This document shows, one piece after another, positions 61,604 through 64,000 of a stretch of 64,000 bases of DNA. Both the position numbers and the translations under genes were made by a program. A model generated the notes under the pieces. The model did no database searches. It worked only from the letters and a program-made list of their open reading frames with translations, and was not told the DNA's origin. Position 1 is the first letter of the stretch; the number at the start of each line of letters is the position of its first letter. This DNA comes from Maridesulfovibrio sp. (GTDB taxonomy: Bacteria; Desulfobacterota; Desulfovibrionia; Desulfovibrionales; Desulfovibrionaceae). The stretch is from the NCBI RefSeq assembly GCF_963678865.1, contig NZ_OY787459.1:2446501-2510500 (forward strand), given 5' to 3'.

Positions 61604-63472
61604 CTACCCCAACTCACTCCGCTTAATCTTACCACTGGACGTTTTGGGCAGTTCATCCCGGAACTCAATACTGCGCACTATTACAATCGGCCCGAGTTCA
61701 CGACGGATGTGCTCCTTCAATTCGTGATGCAGGTCATCGGATTCCACCACACCATGATTCAAGGTCACGTAACCTTTGGCGACCTGCCCTTTAATCTTAT
61801 CCGCAACCCCGACCACAACCGCTTCTGCTACCTGCGGGTGACGGGTCAGTGCACACTCAACTTCGGCAGTGCCGATGCGGTGCCCAGAAATGATAAGAAC
61901 ATCATCAGCGCGACCCTGAATCCAGAAATAGCCGTCCTCATCCTTGCGAGCCACATCCCCGGCATAAAACATCCCCGGTATGCGTTTCCAATAATTGTCC
62001 ATGACCTCTTCACGGTCCCCGAGCACATCACTGAACATGGCTGGCCACGGCTTTCTTATGACAAGATATCCGCCCTTGCCTTCAGGGACTGGATTGCCAT
62101 CGGCGTCCACCACCTCGGCATCAATGCCGGGCAGGGGCCGGGTCACCGAACCGGGCTTAAGCACAGACACGGGCATGGGGCTGATCATGATCATTCCGGT
62201 TTCAGTCTGCCACCATGTATCCAGCACCGGACACTGGCCCTTGCCGATGTTTTCGTACATCCAGAGCCATGCTTCAGGGTTGAACGGTTCACCCACAGCA
62301 CCGAGGATACGCAGGGACGACAAGTCGTGCTGTTCCGGGTAACGGTGCCCGAAACGCATGAGGGTCCTTATCTGAGTTGGTGAAGTATAAAAAATTGTGA
62401 CCCCGTACTTGGAAATAATATTCCAGAGACGGTCAGCCTGAGGATAAAGAGAATGCCCTTCATACATGACCGTGGTGGTCCCGGCCAGCAACGGGCCGTA
62501 GACAAGATAGCTGTGCCCGGTAATCCAGCCCGGATCAGCTGAACACCAGAAAATGTCAGTAGGTCTTAGATCAAACACCCATTTGAAGGTTCTATGAACC
62601 CCGACCATATACCCACCATGGGAATGGACAAGTCCCTTGGGCTGCCCAGTAGTCCCGGAGGTATGCAGGATAAACAGGGGATCATCCGCAGCCATGATCT
62701 CAGCAGGAGCATGGGAACGTTCATGCCGGACAATATCCGCGTACCAATAGTCCCGAGCGGAATCCATATTAACTTCCACGTTGGCCCGGTGCACAACCAC
62801 AACGGCCTCCAACGCTTCTGCAGGTTCATCCAGCAAGGCACGGTCAACCTCTTCCTTAAGACGTATTACCTGCCCGTTGCGGTAAAAGCCGTCCGCGGTG
62901 ACCACCACACGGGGATTGATTTCGCGGACCCGATCACGCAACAGACGGGCGGAAAAACCCGAAAAAACAAGTGAATGCACTGCCCCGATACGGGCACAAG
63001 CCAGCATGGCAATAACTGTCTCCGGCAGTTGGGGCATATAAAGAACAACCCGGTCCCCTTTTCCGACCCCCAGTCCTTTCAGACCGTTGGCAAACCGATT
63101 AACCGCCCTGTACAGTTCATAATATGTATACTGGCGGGAATCGCCCGGCTCCCCCTCCCATATCAGGGCAAGACGGTTCTTGTTGACGGTCTCAATGTGG
63201 CGGTCAAGGGCGTTGTAGACGATGTTGCAACGCGCACCGCTGAACCAGTGGTAATCAGGGGCGTCGGAAATATCGCAAACTTTTTCCCATTTTTTAAACC
63301 AGTCCAGTTCTTCGGCGGCTTCTTCCCAATAGGAACAGAGATCAACGTCCGCCAGTTCCCGCGCAGCACGCAGATCCTGCGGATTAACACCCGCCTCAAT
63401 GAGCATCTGGGGCAGGGGACGGAAGACCCTCTCTTCATGCAACAGGCTGTCCAGTGTATCTTTATTATCCAT
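61604..63472 (-). CDS. acs: Acetyl-CoA synthetase
   Basis: 622 residues, ANL adenylate-forming family. N-terminal ACS-type region (CSYWEEAAEELDWFKKWEKV), phosphate loop LHTSGTTGQPKGLVHSHGG, GYFWIQGRADDVLIISGHRI hinge and the C-terminal lysine in PKTSSGKIKRSE, the usual acetylation site. Converts acetate, CoA and ATP to acetyl-CoA. Slightly shorter than E. coli Acs. Upstream lies a dispersed repeat, then the LytTR regulator. Confidence 0.95.
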   Translation of the reverse strand: MDNKDTLDSLLHEERVFRPLPQMLIEAGVNPQDLRAARELADVDLCSYWEEAAEELDWFKKWEKVCDISDAPDYHWFSGARCNIVYNALDRHIETVNKNRLALIWEGEPGDSRQYTYYELYRAVNRFANGLKGLGVGKGDRVVLYMPQLPETVIAMLACARIGAVHSLVFSGFSARLLRDRVREINPRVVVTADGFYRNGQVIRLKEEVDRALLDEPAEALEAVVVVHRANVEVNMDSARDYWYADIVRHERSHAPAEIMAADDPLFILHTSGTTGQPKGLVHSHGGYMVGVHRTFKWVFDLRPTDIFWCSADPGWITGHSYLVYGPLLAGTTTVMYEGHSLYPQADRLWNIISKYGVTIFYTSPTQIRTLMRFGHRYPEQHDLSSLRILGAVGEPFNPEAWLWMYENIGKGQCPVLDTWWQTETGMIMISPMPVSVLKPGSVTRPLPGIDAEVVDADGNPVPEGKGGYLVIRKPWPAMFSDVLGDREEVMDNYWKRIPGMFYAGDVARKDEDGYFWIQGRADDVLIISGHRIGTAEVECALTRHPQVAEAVVVGVADKIKGQVAKGYVTLNHGVVESDDLHHELKEHIRRELGPIVIVRSIEFRDELPKTSSGKIKRSELG

Positions 63473-63476
63473 GTAC

Positions 63477-63720
63477 GCCTCCGGCGGCCCTGCCGGGGCG
63501 CCCTGCCGGGGGCCTTAAACCCTTTAAAAAAGGCTTAAGAATCCCAAAACTTTTTAATAGTTTTAGTTTGTTAATCAGTTCGACAAAATATCTTTCACTT
63601 TTCAGCATCGCCCGAGACCTTACCCCCTTAAGGATTCCAAAGGGAATTATACCCTTTGACCTCCGGAGGCGAAATAAAATCGACAAAAGCGCGAAGCGCA
63701 TCAAATCCAAAGCCTCGCGG
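63477..63720. repeat. Dispersed intergenic repeat between acs and the LytTR gene
   Basis: Starts with GCCTCCGGCGGCC (63477-63489), carries CCCAAAACTTTTTAATAG as at 3320-3340, and contains CCTCCGGAGGCGAA and GCGCGAAGCGCATCAAAT as at 1640-1700 and 47950. An open frame across it (63465-63827, minus) is not supported as a gene. The rest of 63721-63823 shows nothing else. Confidence 0.6.
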
Positions 63721-63823
63721 AACCGCCGGATACTTTCATTATATAGATTAGGCCTCTGCACAGTCTTGCGCAGCCCATATTCGACAAACGGCAGATGTAT
63801 ATCGGTAAACGGTACAGCCATGA

Positions 63824-64000
63824 TCACATCCCCAGAATCTGCTTGAGTTTGCTGATCCGCCTACGGCTGATAGGCAGTTCAATCCTTGTCCGTCCGGCAG
63901 TACGAAGCATAAAGTTACTGCCCGGCAAAGATGCTATCTCCGTGACCATTTCCAGATTTACCAAATATTTGCGATGCACCCGAAAAAAACGGTGCGGTCC
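63824..64000 (-). CDS. LytTR-type response regulator or DNA-binding protein, C-terminus only
   Basis: The last 58 residues of a minus-strand gene that enters from the right edge. HRFFRVHRKYLVNLEMV, then LPGSNFMLRT and IELPISRRRISKLKQILG, match the LytTR DNA-binding domain (conserved FFRVHRSYLVN-like strand). The N-terminal part, perhaps a receiver domain, is outside the window. Stop codon TGA at 63824-63826. Confidence 0.85.
   Translation of the reverse strand, partial: GPHRFFRVHRKYLVNLEMVTEIASLPGSNFMLRTAGRTRIELPISRRRISKLKQILGM

Noticed and set aside
63465-63827. 120-residue minus-strand frame between the LytTR gene and acs
   Set aside because: It runs through the dispersed repeat (GCCTCCGGCGGCC and relatives), has no domain and its sequence changes with the repeat modules. 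Its start overlaps the LytTR stop by 4 bp, so a short true gene cannot be fully excluded.
1-64000. tRNA, rRNA, CRISPR array, IS transposase, integrase or prophage block
   Set aside because: I looked for cloverleaf-type ends, regular spacer repeats and phage or transposase proteins and found none that hold up. The CI-like repressor and CII-like protein stand alone.

Overview
The window looks like a chromosomal segment of a marine Desulfovibrio-type sulfate reducer (Maridesulfovibrio/Desulfovibrio group, Desulfobacterota). This is inferred from moderate GC, the def-fmt-DUF116-rsmB order, the NifU/NifS-CysK-CysE grouping, the fur/feoAB/P-type-ATPase locus, the many orphan sensor kinases and GGDEF proteins, and recurring intergenic inverted repeats carrying GCCTCCGGCGGCC. 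I could run no database search, so all family names are by recognition.

Layout. 1-6.5 kb (minus): the translation and tRNA block rsmB (cut by the window edge), DUF116, fmt, def, aspS and hisS, with a 252-bp MITE-like palindrome between def and aspS. 6.7-8.1 kb (plus): a small membrane protein and an exported caspase-like protease. 8.2-12.1 kb (minus): nifU, nifS, cysK and cysE, coupling cysteine synthesis to Fe-S assembly. 12.5-17.3 kb: butyrate kinase, two TetR regulators, and a DUF1007/NicO metal-export pair. 17.5-23.9 kb: one 2137-residue hybrid sensor kinase with a degenerate Ser/Thr-kinase domain. 23.9-37 kb: a methyltransferase, prfC, a possible structured leader RNA ahead of an RNase D-like exonuclease, a DISM-GGDEF protein, panB, an S24-type repressor lacking the catalytic lysine, a histidine kinase and serB.

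37.2-51.1 kb is the most interesting part, an iron island. Minus strand: feoA, feoB and two small exported proteins, with a Fur-box-like operator. Next come a GGDEF protein, a Fur repressor with its own operator sites, and a plus-strand cluster that resembles a ferrosome (fez) cluster. That cluster holds small glycine/alanine-rich hydrophobic proteins, two divergent P1B-type ATPases with arginine-rich HMA-like N-termini, a free-standing HMA-like protein, a Pro/Gln-rich repeat protein and a protein with three FeoA-like domains. Together they suggest import of Fe(II) by FeoAB, control by Fur, and storage of iron in a membrane-bounded compartment.

51.3-64 kb: rlmN and an ArnT-like glycosyltransferase (minus), a large exported POTRA/TPR-like protein, a PhoR-like kinase with a PiT transporter and a PhoU-like DUF47 protein behind three PHO-box-like repeats, acs (minus), another intergenic repeat, and the C-terminus of a LytTR regulator at the right edge. 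I see no tRNA, rRNA, CRISPR array, transposase or prophage.
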